A program made the translations under genes and the position numbers. From Methylobacter sp. (GTDB lineage Bacteria > Pseudomonadota > Gammaproteobacteria > Methylococcales > Methylomonadaceae): DNA of 64,000 nucleotides. Of this stretch, positions 17,662 to 26,908 are shown one piece after another. The notes below the pieces were generated by a model, which made no database searches, was not told where the DNA came from, and saw only the letters and a program-made list of their open reading frames with translations. Location of the stretch: positions 1 through 64,000 of the forward strand of contig JAUXTH010000050.1 in the NCBI GenBank assembly GCA_030679035.1, in the 5' to 3' direction. Position 1 is the stretch's first letter, and every line of letters begins with the position of its first letter.

Positions 17662-20600
17662 ATGAATGAGATTGGCCAACCCGAACGCGCCACGCAGAAC
17701 CGTGTCATTGCTTTATTTAGCGATGAATTGGGCTATCGCTTCCTTGGCGATTGGACTGACCGCAACGATAACAGCAATATCGAGGAAGGGCTGCTTACCG
17801 GTTTTCTGAACAAAAGCGGTTACAGTTCGACGCAGATCAGCCGGGCTCTCGACCGGCTGCGCACCGAAGCGGGGAATCCAAACCGCAGCCTGTACGACAA
17901 CAATAAGGAAGTGTACAGCCTGCTGCGCTACGGCATTCAGGTGCAGGCGGCAGCGGGCGAGAATACGGAGACAATCAGGCTGATCAATTGGGACGACCCG
18001 GCGCAAAATGATTTCGCCATTGCCGAGGAAGTCACCTTGCGCGGCAACTGCAATCGACGGCCCGATTTGGTGCTTTACCTCAACGGCATCGCCGTGGGCG
18101 TGATCGAGTTGAAGAACAGCCGTGTTTCAATCGGCGACGGCATTCGCCAGAATATTTCCAACCAGCAGCCGGAATCCAATGCTTGGTTTTTTAGCACAGT
18201 GCAACTCATCTTCGCCGGTAACGATTCCGAGGGTCTGCAATATGGCACCATAAAGACCGAGGAAAAGTATTTCCTGAAATGGAAAGAGGACGAGACGGAC
18301 AACAGCCGCTACAAGCTGGATAAATACCTACTGAAGATGTGCGACAAGGCGCGGTTGATCGAGCTGATGCATGATTTTGTACTGTTTGATGGCGGCGAGA
18401 AAAAGCTGCCCCGAGTGCATCAGTATTTCGGCATCAAGGCGGCGCAGGCGCATGTCCGCCGCCGCGAGGGCGGCATCATCTGGCACACGCAGGGCAGCGG
18501 CAAGAGTATCGTGATGGTGTTGCTGGCGAAGTGGATTCTGGAGAACAAGCATGATGCCCGCGTGGTGATCGTCACTGACCGTGACGAGCTGGACAAGCAG
18601 ATCGAGGGCGTTTTCATCGCTGCCGGTCATCCGATGACCCGCGCCGGAAGCGGACGCGACTTGATGAGTCAGCTCGGCCAAGCTACGCCGCGCTTGCTGT
18701 GTTCGCTGGTGCACAAGTTCGGCAAAAAGGGCGTGGAGGATTTCGAGCAGTTCATCAAGGAACTGGAGGCACAACCCTGCCGGACGGTGGGCGAGCTATT
18801 CGTATTTGTGGACGAATGCCATCGCACCCAAAGCGGTAAGTTGCACCGTACGATGAAGGCGTTGATGCCCAACGCGGTGTTTATCGGCTTTACCGGAACG
18901 CCGCTGTTGAAGCAGGACAAGCAGACCAGTCTGGAGGTGTTTGGCGGCTATATTCATACCTACAAGTTCAGTGAGGCTGTGGGGGACAAGGTGGTTCTTG
19001 ATCTGGTTTATGAGGCGAGGGACATTGATCAGCATTTAGGCTCGGAGGAAAACGTTGATGAATGGTTCGAGGCTTCCACAACGGATTTAAACGATTGGCA
19101 AAAGGCGGCCCTGCGCGAAAAGTGGGGCACCATGCAGAATGTGCTCAGCTCCAAATCCCGCATGGCGCGGGTGGTTGCGGACATTATCTTCGACTTCAAA
19201 AGACGCCGCCGCTTGAATGACGGGCGCGGTACTGCCATCCTGGTAGCTTCGAGTATTTACGAGGCGTGCAAGTATTTTGAGCTGTTTCAGAAGACGGTGT
19301 TTAAAGGCAAGTGTGCCGTCGTCACTTCTTATAATCCGCAGATTAAAGACGTCACGCTGGAAGACACCGGCGCGAACACGGAGACGGACAAACTGTTCAT
19401 TTACAACACCTACACCGAGCTGTTGCAGAATGTGGATGCGCTGCCCGGCAAATCCAAAACCGAGACCTACGAAGATAACGCCAAGAAGTTGTTCAAGGAG
19501 CAGCCTGCCAACATGAAGCTGTTGGTCGTGGTGGACAAGTTGCTGACCGGTTTCGATGCGCCGAGCTGCACTTATCTTTATATCGACAAGAGCATGAAAG
19601 ATCACGGGCTGTTCCAGGCCATCTGTCGCACCAACCGATTGGACGGCGAGGACAAGGACTTCGGTTACATCGTGGACTACAAAGACTTGTTCAAGAAGGT
19701 GGAAAACGCCATCGCAGTTTATAGCTCAGAGCTTGATCATAGCGAGGGCGGTGCCGATCCTGAGATTATGCTGCAAGACCGCCTGAGTAAAGGCCGGGAA
19801 CGCTTGGATAATGCGCTGGAGGCTATCGCGCTGCTTTGCGAATCGGTGGAGCCGCCTAAAGGGCCACTCGAACATATCCATTATTTCTGCGGCAATACCG
19901 AGATTCCTGATGACTTGAAGGTGCATGAAATTCAACGTGTTGCACTTTACAAGGCGACGGTTGCGCTGGTGCGCGCCTACGCTAATATCGACGGCGAACT
20001 GGACAAAGCCGGATACGGCGATGCCGATATTCAGCGCATCAAACAGAAACTTGACGAGTATCTTAAGCTGCGGGAAATTATCCGTAATGCCGCCAATGAA
20101 AAGCTGGATATGAAAGCCTACGAGGCCGACATGCGGCACCTGATCGACACCTATATCGAAGCCGATGCGCCGAGGAAGATTTCGCCGTTCGATAACATGC
20201 CGTTATTGGAGCTGATCGTGAAAACCGGCATTGCGGATGCGATCAACACGCAACTTGGCGGCCTGAAGGGCAGCAAGGATGCCGTGGCCGAGACCATCGA
20301 GAATAATGTCCGCAGTAAGATCATCAAGGAGCACCTGAACAACCCGGCTTTTTACGACAAGATGTCGGCGCTGTTGGACGAGATCATCGCCACTCGTAAA
20401 GCCAAGGCTATTGAGTATGAAGAATACCTGAAACGGATTGCCGAGCTGGCGAAGACGGTGGAGGGAGGTCGGGCCGAAGATGCGCCCGAGCAATTAAATA
20501 CGCCGGGGCGTCGTGCGCTTTATGACAATCTCTGGTTCGGTATGGCTGAGCCATCTGCCGTCTATGGGCGTGCAAAAAAAGATGAAGTGTTGGAATTGGC

Positions 20601-20760
20601 CGTCAGGATCGACGAGACCGTTAGACAGGTCAGGCCTGACGATTGGCGAGGCGTTCAGGCAAAAGAGCAAATCATCAAAGCGGCTTTGTATGGTATTTTG
20701 CAGGATGCGACGAAAGTTGAACGCATCTTCCCGATCATTACGCAGCACAGGGAATACTGA
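17662..20760 (+). CDS. hsdR: type I restriction endonuclease motor/nuclease subunit
   Basis: 1032 residues. The PD-(D/E)xK nuclease domain (RRPDLVLYLNGIAVGVIELK) lies near residues 133-152. SF2 helicase motifs follow: Walker A TQGSGKS near residue 276, DECH near 385, FIGFTGTPLL and LLTGFDAPS. The C-terminal helical region binds the methylase core. Together with HsdM and HsdS it translocates and cuts unmodified DNA. No frameshift is seen, so the restriction system looks intact. Its TGA overlaps the next ATG by one base. Confidence 0.95.
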   Translation: MNEIGQPERATQNRVIALFSDELGYRFLGDWTDRNDNSNIEEGLLTGFLNKSGYSSTQISRALDRLRTEAGNPNRSLYDNNKEVYSLLRYGIQVQAAAGENTETIRLINWDDPAQNDFAIAEEVTLRGNCNRRPDLVLYLNGIAVGVIELKNSRVSIGDGIRQNISNQQPESNAWFFSTVQLIFAGNDSEGLQYGTIKTEEKYFLKWKEDETDNSRYKLDKYLLKMCDKARLIELMHDFVLFDGGEKKLPRVHQYFGIKAAQAHVRRREGGIIWHTQGSGKSIVMVLLAKWILENKHDARVVIVTDRDELDKQIEGVFIAAGHPMTRAGSGRDLMSQLGQATPRLLCSLVHKFGKKGVEDFEQFIKELEAQPCRTVGELFVFVDECHRTQSGKLHRTMKALMPNAVFIGFTGTPLLKQDKQTSLEVFGGYIHTYKFSEAVGDKVVLDLVYEARDIDQHLGSEENVDEWFEASTTDLNDWQKAALREKWGTMQNVLSSKSRMARVVADIIFDFKRRRRLNDGRGTAILVASSIYEACKYFELFQKTVFKGKCAVVTSYNPQIKDVTLEDTGANTETDKLFIYNTYTELLQNVDALPGKSKTETYEDNAKKLFKEQPANMKLLVVVDKLLTGFDAPSCTYLYIDKSMKDHGLFQAICRTNRLDGEDKDFGYIVDYKDLFKKVENAIAVYSSELDHSEGGADPEIMLQDRLSKGRERLDNALEAIALLCESVEPPKGPLEHIHYFCGNTEIPDDLKVHEIQRVALYKATVALVRAYANIDGELDKAGYGDADIQRIKQKLDEYLKLREIIRNAANEKLDMKAYEADMRHLIDTYIEADAPRKISPFDNMPLLELIVKTGIADAINTQLGGLKGSKDAVAETIENNVRSKIIKEHLNNPAFYDKMSALLDEIIATRKAKAIEYEEYLKRIAELAKTVEGGRAEDAPEQLNTPGRRALYDNLWFGMAEPSAVYGRAKKDEVLELAVRIDETVRQVRPDDWRGVQAKEQIIKAALYGILQDATKVERIFPIITQHREY

Positions 20761-21476
20761 TGGTCACTCAGATCGAGCTTGGCGATATTTCCGTGGATGT
20801 TGTGCTAAAAGACATCAAGAATATCCATTTGAGCGTGTACCCACCTACCGGCAAGGTGCGTATTGCCGCGCCATTGCGGATGGATATTGACACCATTCGC
20901 GTGTTTGCGATTACCAAACTCGGTTGGATCAAGAGCCAACAGAAAAAGCTGCGAGAACAGCAGCGTGAAACGCCGCGCGAATACCTCGACCGCGAAAGCC
21001 ATTATGTTTGGGGAAAGCGCTACCTGCTTCAACTGGCTGAGAAAGATGCCGCGCCGGAAGTCGAGTTAAAGCACAATAAAATGCGCCTTCAAATTCGCCC
21101 TGCAAGTAGTGATGTAAGGAAGCAAGAGATTCTCGAAGCATGGTATCGCGAGAGGCTCAAGGAAACTGTTCCAGCTTTGATCGCCAAATGGGAGCCGCTT
21201 ATAGGCGTGAAGGTGGGACGGTTCTTTGTGCAAAGGATGAAAACGAAGTGGGGCAGTTGTAGCCCAAGCTCCAAAAGCATCCGGCTCAATGCCGAACTTG
21301 CCAAGAAGCCGCCGGAGTGCCTGGAATACATCGTCGTACATGAGATGGTTCACTTGCTGGAACCTAGCCACAATACCCGATTCATAATTTTGATGGATCG
21401 GTTCATGCCGAAATGGCGGTTTTACAAGGATGAGTTGAATAAACTACCGGTTAGGCATGAGAGCTGGGTTTATTGA
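20760..21476 (+). CDS. YgjP/DUF45-family metallopeptidase
   Basis: 238 residues with a zinc-binding HEMVH motif followed by a His in EPSHNTRF, the WLM/SprT-like pattern of DUF45. Other family marks are MKTKWGSCS and RLNAELAKKPPECLEYIVVHE. Such genes often terminate type I restriction operons; their substrate is unknown. One-base overlap with hsdR means translation is coupled. A shorter paralogue lies at 45572-46075. Confidence 0.9.
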   Translation: MVTQIELGDISVDVVLKDIKNIHLSVYPPTGKVRIAAPLRMDIDTIRVFAITKLGWIKSQQKKLREQQRETPREYLDRESHYVWGKRYLLQLAEKDAAPEVELKHNKMRLQIRPASSDVRKQEILEAWYRERLKETVPALIAKWEPLIGVKVGRFFVQRMKTKWGSCSPSSKSIRLNAELAKKPPECLEYIVVHEMVHLLEPSHNTRFIILMDRFMPKWRFYKDELNKLPVRHESWVY

Positions 21477-21532
21477 CGTTCGCGGTTGGAAAAATAAAAA
21501 GTATCCGGTTTAACCCCGATGGTATTGGTGAA

Positions 21533-22303
21533 TCAAGCCCTGGCGCACACCCAAACATCAACCCTGCTAGCTCCGGCTTTTTTCAATACATAGGCCAGTT
21601 CATGGGCTGTTGTGCCGGTGGTCATTACGTCATCGAGTATCGCGATATGCCGGGCGTGTATGGGTTTGATGATCGAAAAGGCATTTTTCAGGTTTTTTTG
21701 GCGTTTTTTGGCGGGTAGCCGGGTTTGATGAGGCGTGTCGCGGTGCCGCTTGCAACTGGTTAAATCCAGCGGAATCTGCATTTCCTTGGCGACGGTTCTG
21801 GCGATTTCTATGGCTTGATTGAAGCCGCGTTCGCGGTAACGGGCTTTATGCAGCGGAACCGGTATTATCAAGTCGGGTTGTTCGGCGGTTTGTTTCATGT
21901 CGGGCTTTCCTGCCCGACACCCTTCGGGTAAATGCAAATCTGTTCCAGACAGATTTGTCAGGTGATCGGCCAATAATAGGCCGAGTAGGCGGGCATTCTT
22001 GTAATTGGCGCCGAATTTTAAGCTGCCGATCAAATGCCGGATGGCTCCCTGATGGATGAACGGCGCGACAGTCTCGTCAAAGGCTGGATGCCTGCTCAGG
22101 CAGCGGCCGCAAAGCACCGGCGCGGTTGCAGGAGTTTCTAGTATTTCGGCGCATCGGTAACAGCACAGGTTATTTCTGGGCAGCTGCGTGTAGCACGAAT
22201 GGCAAATGTCGCGGGAATTGTGTCCTGGGTTTCCGCATAAGATGCAGGTAGGCGGCAGCAGGTAATCCTGTATAATATTGATCCAGTTGTATACCATTTT
22301 CAT
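21533..22303 (-). CDS. comF: ComF-family phosphoribosyltransferase-like protein
   Basis: 256 residues. The N-terminal zinc-ribbon-like part has paired cysteines (CILCGNPG, CHSCY, CYRCAE, CGRC). A PRTase fold follows with VPLHKARYRERGFNQ and the PRPP-like loop ILDDVMTTGTT. ComF proteins act in uptake of single-stranded DNA during natural transformation; GntX is the enterobacterial name. It ends 56 nt from the convergent peptidase gene. Its start codon lies inside the spacer of the BirA-type operator shared with bioB. Confidence 0.92.
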   Translation of the reverse strand: MKMVYNWINIIQDYLLPPTCILCGNPGHNSRDICHSCYTQLPRNNLCCYRCAEILETPATAPVLCGRCLSRHPAFDETVAPFIHQGAIRHLIGSLKFGANYKNARLLGLLLADHLTNLSGTDLHLPEGCRAGKPDMKQTAEQPDLIIPVPLHKARYRERGFNQAIEIARTVAKEMQIPLDLTSCKRHRDTPHQTRLPAKKRQKNLKNAFSIIKPIHARHIAILDDVMTTGTTAHELAYVLKKAGASRVDVWVCARA

Positions 22304-22319
22304 TTGAACAGGTTGACAA
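22287..22319. promoter_or_regulatory. BirA (biotin repressor) operator
   Basis: TTGTATACC, a 15-nt spacer, then GGTTGACAA. This closely matches the canonical TTGTWAACC-N14-16-GGTTWACAA and sits between comF and bioB. The right half contains TTGACA, a possible -35 for bioB, so bound BirA would block it. The comF ATG (22301-22303) is in the spacer. Confidence 0.85.
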
Positions 22320-22380
22320 GTTTATCGTCGTTCGCGATTGATGGACTTCGTACCTCAGTCCTACACTGGAGCTTAACAGA

Positions 22381-23349
22381 ATGTCTGCAAACCCTGCAAT
22401 TCGCCATGACTGGCAGTTGGACGAAGTGCAAGCGCTTTACGCGTTGCCTTTTAATGACCTGATTTTTAAGGCGCAAACCGTACACCGAGAGAATTTCGAT
22501 CCCAATGAAGTTCAGATTAGCAGTCTGTTAAGTATTAAAACCGGCTCCTGTTCGGAAGATTGCGGCTATTGCCCGCAAAGCGCGCGCTATGATTCCGATT
22601 TAACGCCCGAGGCGTTAATGCCGATTGATAAGGTTTTGCAAGCGGCGCAACAGGCTAAAGATCAAGGCGCATCGCGTTTTTGCATGGGCGCGGCCTGGCG
22701 CCAGCCTAAAGACAGGGACGTGGAGCGGGTGGTCGAGATGGTTCAGGGCGTAAAGGCGTTGGGTATGGAAACCTGCGTAACCTTAGGCATGCTGACGGAC
22801 GCCCAAACCATCAGGTTAAAAGAAGGCGGCCTGGATTATTACAACCACAATCTGGACACCTCGGAAGATTATTATTCCGAGGTCATCACCACGAGGACTT
22901 ACCAGGATCGTCTGGATACGCTGGCGCGGGTCAGGGATGCCGGGATTAACGTGTGTTGCGGCGGCATCGTCGGCATGGGCGAGAGCGATGTCGATCGCGC
23001 CAATCTGTTAATCGAATTAGCAAACCTGCCCAAGCATCCCGAAAGCGTGCCGGTCAATATGCTGGTGCAGGTTGAGGGCACGCCGCTGATGGGCACCGAA
23101 TCGCTGGATCCGATTATCTTCATCAGGACCATAGCCGTTGCCAGAATTATGATGCCCAAGTCGCGGGTGCGGTTGTCCGCGGGGCGCAATAACATGAGCG
23201 ATGAAATGCAGGCGCTGTGCTTTCTGGCCGGAGCCAACTCGATTTTCTACGGAGACAAATTGCTGACCACCGATAATCCGATGACTAACCATGATTTGGC
23301 TTTGTTTGATCGACTGGGTGTGCATTCCGGCGGCTCAAGTTACGCTTGA
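22381..23349 (+). CDS. bioB: biotin synthase
   Basis: 322 residues. The radical-SAM cysteines are in [11 protein letters not shown]; further family motifs are [23 protein letters not shown] and [26 protein letters not shown] (with the Arg that contacts the auxiliary cluster). It inserts sulfur into dethiobiotin in the last step of biotin synthesis. It is the first gene of bioBFHCD, and the operator lies 61 nt upstream. Confidence 0.98.
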   Translation: MSANPAIRHDWQLDEVQALYALPFNDLIFKAQTVHRENFDPNEVQISSLLSIKTGSCSEDCGYCPQSARYDSDLTPEALMPIDKVLQAAQQAKDQGASRFCMGAAWRQPKDRDVERVVEMVQGVKALGMETCVTLGMLTDAQTIRLKEGGLDYYNHNLDTSEDYYSEVITTRTYQDRLDTLARVRDAGINVCCGGIVGMGESDVDRANLLIELANLPKHPESVPVNMLVQVEGTPLMGTESLDPIIFIRTIAVARIMMPKSRVRLSAGRNNMSDEMQALCFLAGANSIFYGDKLLTTDNPMTNHDLALFDRLGVHSGGSSYA

Positions 23350-23368
23350 TCCTAAAAAATCAATTGAT

Positions 23369-23461
23369 CCACGAAAAACACGAAAAGCACGAAAATATTC
23401 AAAGTAATTTATTTTGTGTCGCCTAGAGGCGCCTACTTTTGGCTTTCGTGCTTTTCGTGGA
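23369..23461. repeat. inverted repeat pair (CCACGAAAAGCACGAAA type)
   Basis: The left arm (from 23369) has CCACGAAAAACACGAAAAGCACGAAA; the right arm (23442-23461) is its approximate complement. They lie between bioB and bioF. A nested copy of the CGCCT/AGGCG repeat occupies 23418-23443. The structure may attenuate or stabilise the operon mRNA. Confidence 0.75.
23418..23443 (-). repeat. dispersed 26-bp repeat, copy 1 (minus)
   Basis: Reverse-strand copy of the element starting GCCAAAAGTAGGCGCCT that recurs at 61914-61939 and 63321-63346. Confidence 0.8.
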
Positions 23462-23478
23462 CAAAGACTTTAAATCTA

Positions 23479-24648
23479 ATGACTCCCCCATTCACAGAAT
23501 TAGCAGCCAACCTAGACGATATTGCCCAACAGGGCTTGTATCGATCAAGGCGGGTTATCGCATCCCCTCAAGGCATTAACCTGGAAATCGACGGCAAAAC
23601 TGTCGTCAATTTTTGCAGCAATGATTATCTGGGGCTTACCAATCATCCCGACGTGGTCAAGGCGTTTAAATTCGGCGCAGATCATTACGGGGTCGGCAGC
23701 GGCTCGGCGCATTTGATTTGCGGGCATAGCGCGGCGCACCATGCACTGGAAGAGGAACTTGCTGCATTCACCGGTCGCGAGCGGGCATTGTTGTTTTCCA
23801 CAGGGTACATGGCCAATATCGGCGTGATCTCGGCTTTGTTGGGGCGCGGCGATTCGGTGTTTGAAGACCGGCTAAACCATGCGTCTTTGTTGGACGGAGG
23901 CCTGTTGTCCGGCGCACGGTTTAAACGTTATGCCCATGCCGACATGGCTGATCTCGAAGCAAATCTGGATAAAGCTTCCGGCAACAAGCTGATCGTGACC
24001 GATGGCGTATTCAGCATGGATGGCGATTTTGCGCCGCTTAATGAATTGGCTGTCGCCGCAAAAAAACATGATGCCTGGCTGATGGTTGACGATGCCCATG
24101 GGCTTGGCGTAATCGGTGAGCGTGGCGGCGGGATTCTGGAACATTACGGTCTTGGTCAGAACGATGTGCCGGTACTGATGGGAACTTTGGGCAAGGGTTT
24201 GGGTACATTCGGCGCGTTCGTCGCAGGTTCCGAGCTGTTGATTGAAACCCTGATCCAGAAAGCCCGCACTTATATATATACCACCGCGTTACCGGCGGCG
24301 GTTGCCGAGGCGACGCGGGCGAGCTTGAAAATCGTCATCGAAGAAAACTGGCGCAGGGACAAGCTCAAACAACTGTCGGAACGATTCAGCGTGGGTGCCG
24401 AACAAATCGGGTTGCAGGTGATGCCGTCATCGTCGGCCATCCAGCCCATCCTGATCGGCGACAGCCAAACAGCCGTAGACATCAGCAATGCTTTGTTGGA
24501 TGCCGGTTTGCTGGTCAGTGCGATACGCCCGCCGACCGTGCCGCAAGGCAGCGCTAGATTGCGGGTGACTTTTTCGGCGCTGCACGAAGAGCAACATGTC
24601 GACCGGTTGCTGGATGCGCTGGCTAAAATTATCGTAAGCCGCAAGTGA
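23479..24648 (+). CDS. bioF: 8-amino-7-oxononanoate synthase
   Basis: About 389 residues from the ATG at 23479 (MTPPFTELAANLDDIAQ). PLP-dependent alpha-oxoamine synthase: NDYLGL, GSGSAHLICGH, VDDAHGLGV, and the Schiff-base Lys in GTLGKGLGTFGAFV. It condenses pimeloyl-ACP with alanine. An upstream in-frame ATG at 23416 lies in the repeat and is rejected. It overlaps bioH by 4 nt (GTGA). Confidence 0.97.
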   Translation: MTPPFTELAANLDDIAQQGLYRSRRVIASPQGINLEIDGKTVVNFCSNDYLGLTNHPDVVKAFKFGADHYGVGSGSAHLICGHSAAHHALEEELAAFTGRERALLFSTGYMANIGVISALLGRGDSVFEDRLNHASLLDGGLLSGARFKRYAHADMADLEANLDKASGNKLIVTDGVFSMDGDFAPLNELAVAAKKHDAWLMVDDAHGLGVIGERGGGILEHYGLGQNDVPVLMGTLGKGLGTFGAFVAGSELLIETLIQKARTYIYTTALPAAVAEATRASLKIVIEENWRRDKLKQLSERFSVGAEQIGLQVMPSSSAIQPILIGDSQTAVDISNALLDAGLLVSAIRPPTVPQGSARLRVTFSALHEEQHVDRLLDALAKIIVSRK

Positions 24649-25448
24649 CAAAAATTCACCTGGAAACGTTTGGGCAAGGCAAACCCATCGTGCTGGTGCA
24701 TGGCTGGGCTATGCATACCGGCATCTGGCGGGAGTTTGCCAAGCAATTGGCGCTCAATTATCAGGTGACCTGCATCGATTTGCCGGGGCACGGGCGCAGC
24801 GAAAAAATCGAGCCGTTTACGCTGGAACGGATCAGCGCCGAGCTGGTTAATGTAGTTCCCGAGCAGAGCTGTTGTTGGCTGGGCTGGTCTCTGGGCGCAA
24901 CTATAGTGCTCGATATAGCCGCCCGTTATCCCGAACGGGTATCCTCGCTGGTTTTGTTGGCAGGAAACCCCGCGTTCACCGTAGGGGCGACCGGCCGGTC
25001 GCCCGAAACGCAAACACCATGGCCTGGTATGGACATCCGCTTGCTGGATGATTTTGCCGAACATTTGCATAAAAACTGTCAGGCGACCTTGCTACGCTTT
25101 TTATCCTTGCAGGTAAACGGCATGCCCGACCCAAAAGCCCTGTTGAAAGCACTTAAAACAGCCGTGTTTGAATGCGCTGCGCCGGATCAAGTCACGTTGC
25201 AGGGCGGTTTAAACATACTGAAACAGGCAGACATGAGGCCGGTTTTATCAGGTCTGACCCTTCCTGTGTCGGTCATCTTAGGTGGCCTGGATACCTTGGT
25301 TCCGGTAGCCGTAGGTCAAAGAATGCAGCAATTATTGCCAACCCTGGAATTAGACATTATCGACCGGGCAGGGCATGTGCCGTTTTTGTCGCACAGCCGG
25401 GAAACGGTGGCGATTATTTCCCGATTTATGGAAGAGCAATGCAGTTAG
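24645..25448 (+). CDS. bioH: pimeloyl-ACP methyl ester esterase
   Basis: 267 residues, GTG start. Alpha/beta hydrolase with VLVHGWAMH, nucleophile elbow GWSLGA, an Asp in GGLDTLVP and a His in GHVPFLSH. It releases pimeloyl-ACP by cleaving the methyl ester that BioC installs. It overlaps bioC by 10 nt. Confidence 0.94.
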   Translation: MTKIHLETFGQGKPIVLVHGWAMHTGIWREFAKQLALNYQVTCIDLPGHGRSEKIEPFTLERISAELVNVVPEQSCCWLGWSLGATIVLDIAARYPERVSSLVLLAGNPAFTVGATGRSPETQTPWPGMDIRLLDDFAEHLHKNCQATLLRFLSLQVNGMPDPKALLKALKTAVFECAAPDQVTLQGGLNILKQADMRPVLSGLTLPVSVILGGLDTLVPVAVGQRMQQLLPTLELDIIDRAGHVPFLSHSRETVAIISRFMEEQCS

Positions 25449-26239
25449 ATAAAGCCAAAATCAAGCAATCGTTTGCGGCGGCTTCGGTGACTTATGACGG
25501 CGTTGCCGCATTGCAGCGCACTGTCGGTAATGCATTGCTGAATACTATAAATGCCGAAAGCCTGACAGGAACCTTGCTGGACTTGGGCTGTGGCACTGGA
25601 TTTTTAACCGCGAACTTGGTAGGGAGTTGGGGAAATGGTACGCAAAGCGTACCCTACATGAATGCTATCGCTTTGGATATTGCGTTACCGATGGTGCAGG
25701 TGACGCGAGCAAAGCTGGTCGATGCGCCTAATGTCAACTATGTATGCGCCGATGCCGAACAACTGCCGCTGGCCGGCCAAATTGTTGATGGCGTGTTCTC
25801 CAATCTCGCGTTGCAATGGTGCGTCAATCTTGAAGGCGTTTTTACCGATATTAAGCGGGTAATGAAGCCTGACGGACGGCTGGTTTTTTCGACATTCGGC
25901 CCGCAAACGTTACAGGAATTAAAATCCGCTTGGGCAGATGTTGACGATTTCAACCATGTTAATGACTTTTACGGCGAACAGCAGCTAAGACACTTTCTTC
26001 AGCTGGCTGGTTACACTGAGATAGCCATTGAAACCAAGATTTATCTATCAAGCTATGATTCTGTTTTGGCCTTGATGAAGGAGTTAAAACATATCGGCGC
26101 TCATAACGTGATTGCCGGGCGCAACAAAAGCATCACCAGCAAATCGCAGATGCAGCGGATGATTGCGGCTTATGAACAGCATCGAACCGGCGATTTGATC
26201 CCCGCGACCTTCGAGGTCATGATGATTACGGCGAGCTAA
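25439..26239 (+). CDS. bioC: malonyl-ACP O-methyltransferase
   Basis: 266 residues from the ATG at 25439 (MQLDKAKIKQSFAAASVTYD). SAM-binding LLDLGCGTGFLT, then ADAEQLPL and FSNLALQWC, characteristic of BioC. It methylates malonyl-ACP to disguise it for fatty acid synthesis towards pimelate. A longer frame from 25172 overlaps bioH and is rejected. Its stop overlaps the bioD start by one base. Confidence 0.95.
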   Translation: MQLDKAKIKQSFAAASVTYDGVAALQRTVGNALLNTINAESLTGTLLDLGCGTGFLTANLVGSWGNGTQSVPYMNAIALDIALPMVQVTRAKLVDAPNVNYVCADAEQLPLAGQIVDGVFSNLALQWCVNLEGVFTDIKRVMKPDGRLVFSTFGPQTLQELKSAWADVDDFNHVNDFYGEQQLRHFLQLAGYTEIAIETKIYLSSYDSVLALMKELKHIGAHNVIAGRNKSITSKSQMQRMIAAYEQHRTGDLIPATFEVMMITAS

Positions 26240-26898
26240 TGGAAAAAGGCTACTTCATAACCGGCACCGACACCAACGTCGGCAAGACCTGGGCGACGAT
26301 TGCGCTGATGCGGTACTTTAAAAGTCTGGGGAAATCGGTTGCGGGCATGAAGCCGGTCGCTTCCGGTTGCATCATGCAGGATGGGCAGCTGAAAAATGCA
26401 GATGCGTTGTTGATACAAGAAAATGCGTCATTACAAATTGACTATGATTTGATTAACCCTTACGCCTACGAACTGCCGGTTTCACCGCATATTGCAGGCG
26501 TAAACAACCCGGTCGAACTCGATCAGCTAATCGCCAGATTTGAGCTGTTGAAAACTCTGGCCGATATCGTCGTCGTCGAAGGCGCAGGAGGTTGGTACAC
26601 GCCTTTAAATGAGCAAGAAGCCAATAGCGAATTGGCAATAGCGTTGGCTCTGCCGGTTATCATGGTCGTCGCGATCAGGTTGGGCTGCATCAACCATGCA
26701 AGATTGACTTATCAGGCGATAAAGCAATCAGACGTAGACTGCGCCGGTTGGATTGCGGTTTGCACAGACCCGGACTTGTTAAGCCGGGACGAGACTATCA
26801 ACACCATGAAAGCTAAGTTGGATGCGCCTTTGTTGGGGGTGTTGCCTTATAAAGAACTCGCCGATTTCGATTTTTTCTCGGAACAGCTGAACATATAG
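26239..26898 (+). CDS. bioD: dethiobiotin synthetase
   Basis: 219 residues. P-loop GTDTNVGKTW, KPVASG, VEGAGGWYTP. It carboxylates and closes the ring of diaminopelargonate using ATP. It is the last gene of the operon; bioA is not in the window. Confidence 0.96.
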   Translation: MEKGYFITGTDTNVGKTWATIALMRYFKSLGKSVAGMKPVASGCIMQDGQLKNADALLIQENASLQIDYDLINPYAYELPVSPHIAGVNNPVELDQLIARFELLKTLADIVVVEGAGGWYTPLNEQEANSELAIALALPVIMVVAIRLGCINHARLTYQAIKQSDVDCAGWIAVCTDPDLLSRDETINTMKAKLDAPLLGVLPYKELADFDFFSEQLNI

Positions 26899-26908
26899 CT
26901 ACAATCCG

